Shown here piece after piece: positions 6,863 to 8,462 of a DNA stretch of 8,462 bases. The first letter of the stretch is position 1. Every line of letters starts with the position of its first letter. The DNA comes from an uncultured Bacilli bacterium (GTDB taxonomy: Bacteria > Bacillota_I > Bacilli_A > RF39 > UBA660). The notes beneath the pieces were generated by a model that did no database searches, was not told the DNA's origin, and saw only the letters and a program-made list of their open reading frames with translations. The position numbers and the translations under genes are program-made. Where the stretch lies: the NCBI GenBank assembly GCA_947628495.1, contig CANRAC010000039.1, forward strand, positions 1-8,462, read 5' to 3'.

Positions 6863-6899
6863 AGTAAATAATATGCTTAAGCATGACAAAATTTGACAA
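6861..6899 (-). promoter_or_regulatory. Candidate minus-strand promoter region with TTGTCA direct repeat
   Basis: TTGTCA occurs twice on the minus strand, at 6894-6899 and 6884-6889, 10 bases apart. The second is 17 bases from TACTAT (6861-6866), but that -10 overlaps the DUF192 ATG and would start the RNA inside the gene. The first is 18 bases from CATATT (6870-6875), which would start the RNA close to the ATG itself. The repeat could also be an operator, and a palindrome GCTTAAGC lies between the repeat and the gene. Confidence 0.4.
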
Positions 6900-6914
6900 T
6901 TTAAAGCTTATTAA

Positions 6915-6943
6915 TTGCGCCTTTTTTTTAAATAAGTTATAAT
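6915..6943 (+). promoter_or_regulatory. Sigma-A type promoter of ftsK
   Basis: TTGCGC (6915-6920) is 17 bases from a perfect TATAAT (6938-6943). The start would be near 6950, giving a leader of only 11-14 bases. The ribosome binding site AAGGTGAG (6948-6955) therefore lies at or next to the first base of the RNA. Confidence 0.72.
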
Positions 6944-6960
6944 AATAAAGGTGAGAATAA

Positions 6961-8462
6961 ATGGCTAAGAAGAAAAAAAAGAAAGAAGATACATCAAAAA
7001 GTTTTAATTATAGTGTTGAATTAAATGGCCTATTATTAATATTAATTGGATTAATTGGGTTTGGTACCTTTGGTCCCGTAGGAAAAGTTATTAAAAATTT
7101 TGCGATTTTTTTAATGGGTTCATGGTATGTAGTGGCGCTACTTTCGGTTTTAATTTTGGGAATATATATGATAATAAAAAGAAAACTTCCTAATTTATTT
7201 ACCACCCGAATGATTGGCTTTTATTTTTTACTGATCGCTATATTAATGTTTTCCCATTTAGAATATGCTGTAGCTAATGAACTTAAAGGAAAAGCTATTA
7301 TCAGTACCACAATCGATAATTTTATGGGAGCAACTAGTAGTTTAAACTCTAATGTTGGAGGAGGAATAATTGGCGCTTTATTTATTCTTTTATTTACCTC
7401 TCTTCTCGATGTCACAGGTTCTAAAATAATAATTGGTGTTTTAGCTATATTTGGTTTAATTTTAGTCTTTGATATAACTATTGCAGATATATTTAAAAAG
7501 ATCAAAGAAATATTTATTAATCTTAGAAATAAAAAACAAGAACGTAAAAAAGAACTTAATAATGAAGAAGAAGCCGAAAATGAAGAAGTTGATGACAATA
7601 AAATTATTATTACTAGTGCCGAAGAATTAAAAGTAAATAATCATCCTGAAGAAGTTAGTACACCAGCTCAAAATTTAGAAGTAGCACCAGTTAATGCTAA
7701 TTATATTTTGCCGTCAATCAATTTATTAGAAAATCCAAAACACCAAGCTAAAGTAAACTCTAATGATTTTATTAAATCAAATAAAATGATTTTAGAAAGA
7801 GTATTAAATGACTTTGGTATTAAAGGAACCGTAGTCGAAATTCATGTAGGACCAGCAGTTACGCAATATGAACTGTCTGTTTTATCCGGTACTAAAGTAA
7901 GTAGAATTAAAAACCTTGATAAAGAAATTGCTCTTGCCTTAGCGGCGAAGAACGTTGCTATTGAAGCGCCAATCCCAGGTAAAAATACCGTTGGAATTGA
8001 AATTCCCAATCCTTCAATTGCAGCTGTTAAAATTAAAGAGGTGCTAGCTAATATTCCAGCTAGTGCAAAAAATTCTAAAATATTAGTAGCTTTAGGAAAA
8101 GACTTAATGGGAAGAGTGCAAACGGCAGATATATCCAAAATGCCACATTTATTAGTAGCCGGTTCTACGGGTAGTGGTAAATCTGTATGTATGAATAGTA
8201 TAATTGCCTCAATTTTAATGCGTTATCGTCCCGATGAAGTAAAACTTGTTTTAGTTGATCCTAAAAAAGTAGAAATGTCTAATTATAATGGTATTCCTCA
8301 TTTATTATGGCCAGTTGTAACTGATCCTAAAAAAGCTTCTGTTGCTTTACAAAAGTTAGTTGATATGATGGATAATCGTTACAATATGTTTGCAGATAAT
8401 GGCGTTAAAAAAATTGAAGAATATAATGTTTTAGCTAATAAAAAAGGCTTAGATAAAATGCC
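6961..8462 (+). CDS. ftsK: DNA translocase FtsK/SpoIIIE, 5' part (runs off the window)
   Basis: The first 500 codons are visible and the frame is open to the edge. The protein is a membrane-anchored hexameric DNA pump that clears chromosome ends from the division septum. Order: a Lys-rich cytoplasmic start (AKKKKKK); about four or five membrane segments, roughly 21-40, 47-72, 84-100, 133-149 and 153-172; an acidic, low-complexity linker at about 195-250; the alpha domain (about 270-375, with VGPAVTQYEL and PIPGK...GIEIPN); and the start of the RecA-like beta domain with Walker A GSTGSGKS at 401-408, then LVDPKK.E at 431-438 and PVVTDPKKA at 451-459. Walker B and the DNA-reading gamma domain lie beyond the window. 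The membrane anchor argues against the soluble SftA type. The start follows AAGGTGAG by 5 bases. FtsK and SpoIIIE cannot be told apart here. Confidence 0.95.
   Translation, partial: MAKKKKKKEDTSKSFNYSVELNGLLLILIGLIGFGTFGPVGKVIKNFAIFLMGSWYVVALLSVLILGIYMIIKRKLPNLFTTRMIGFYFLLIAILMFSHLEYAVANELKGKAIISTTIDNFMGATSSLNSNVGGGIIGALFILLFTSLLDVTGSKIIIGVLAIFGLILVFDITIADIFKKIKEIFINLRNKKQERKKELNNEEEAENEEVDDNKIIITSAEELKVNNHPEEVSTPAQNLEVAPVNANYILPSINLLENPKHQAKVNSNDFIKSNKMILERVLNDFGIKGTVVEIHVGPAVTQYELSVLSGTKVSRIKNLDKEIALALAAKNVAIEAPIPGKNTVGIEIPNPSIAAVKIKEVLANIPASAKNSKILVALGKDLMGRVQTADISKMPHLLVAGSTGSGKSVCMNSIIASILMRYRPDEVKLVLVDPKKVEMSNYNGIPHLLWPVVTDPKKASVALQKLVDMMDNRYNMFADNGVKKIEEYNVLANKKGLDKM

Noticed and set aside
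6862..6889. Longer DUF192 form starting at TTG 6889
   Set aside because: The added nine residues (MSCLSILFT) precede the family's first strand, have no ribosome binding site, and overlap promoter-like boxes. They look faintly hydrophobic but are too short for a signal peptide.
6972..6979. Run of eight A residues near the ftsK start, possible slippage site
   Set aside because: It simply encodes a Lys-rich cytoplasmic tail, common in membrane-anchored FtsK; nothing in another frame suggests a programmed shift.
7008..7205. 65-codon open frame on the minus strand
   Set aside because: It lies wholly inside the membrane part of ftsK, has no ribosome binding site, and its protein is low-complexity antisense of an AT-rich coding region.
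7221..7598. 125-codon open frame on the minus strand
   Set aside because: Antisense to ftsK; its Ser/Phe-rich N-terminus is the complement of the Glu/Lys-rich linker. No start signal and no family resemblance.
7842..8138. 98-codon open frame on the minus strand
   Set aside because: Antisense to the conserved FtsK alpha and beta domains, which are clearly the coded product.

Overview
The window is a strongly AT-rich stretch of chromosome from a low-GC Gram-positive bacterium. The signs are purine-rich Shine-Dalgarno sites (AAGGAGG, GAGGGGG, AAGGTGAG), perfect TATAAT -10 boxes, short U-tailed hairpin terminators, and a MiaB with the N-terminal extension common in Firmicutes. It reads in the standard code: tryptophan is TGG, and no frame needs TGA read through. 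The best guess, an inference only, is an uncultured small-genome Bacilli or Mollicutes-related lineage. No mobile element, phage gene, CRISPR array, tRNA or rRNA is visible, and no gap between genes exceeds about 120 bases.

Layout: 1-59 is the 3' end of serS (seryl-tRNA synthetase) with its terminator. 175-1098 encodes a DUF3419/BtaA-like SAM-dependent protein with its own promoter and terminator. 1190-2695 is a two-HKD cardiolipin synthase. 2750-3091 (DUF4234) and 3127-3519 (DUF2752) are two small membrane proteins read from a promoter just after the cardiolipin synthase stop, ending at a strong terminator. 3583-4980 is miaB, followed 35 bases later by an unrecognised 491-residue protein (5016-6491), probably on the same transcript. 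A two-sided hairpin separates that gene from a convergent minus-strand DUF192 gene (6533-6862). A short divergent control region then leads into the first 500 codons of ftsK/spoIIIE (6961 to the edge).

Most of this is housekeeping: tRNA charging, tRNA modification, membrane lipid synthesis and chromosome segregation. The less ordinary parts are the BtaA-like gene beside a cardiolipin synthase, the unknown protein with a very acidic tract in the miaB transcript, and the start region of the DUF192 gene, which lacks a ribosome binding site. The architecture is very compact: promoters lie 11-20 bases from start codons, and terminator hairpins begin inside stop codons. I see no clear new multi-gene system; the best candidate for new biology is the unknown gene at 5016-6491.
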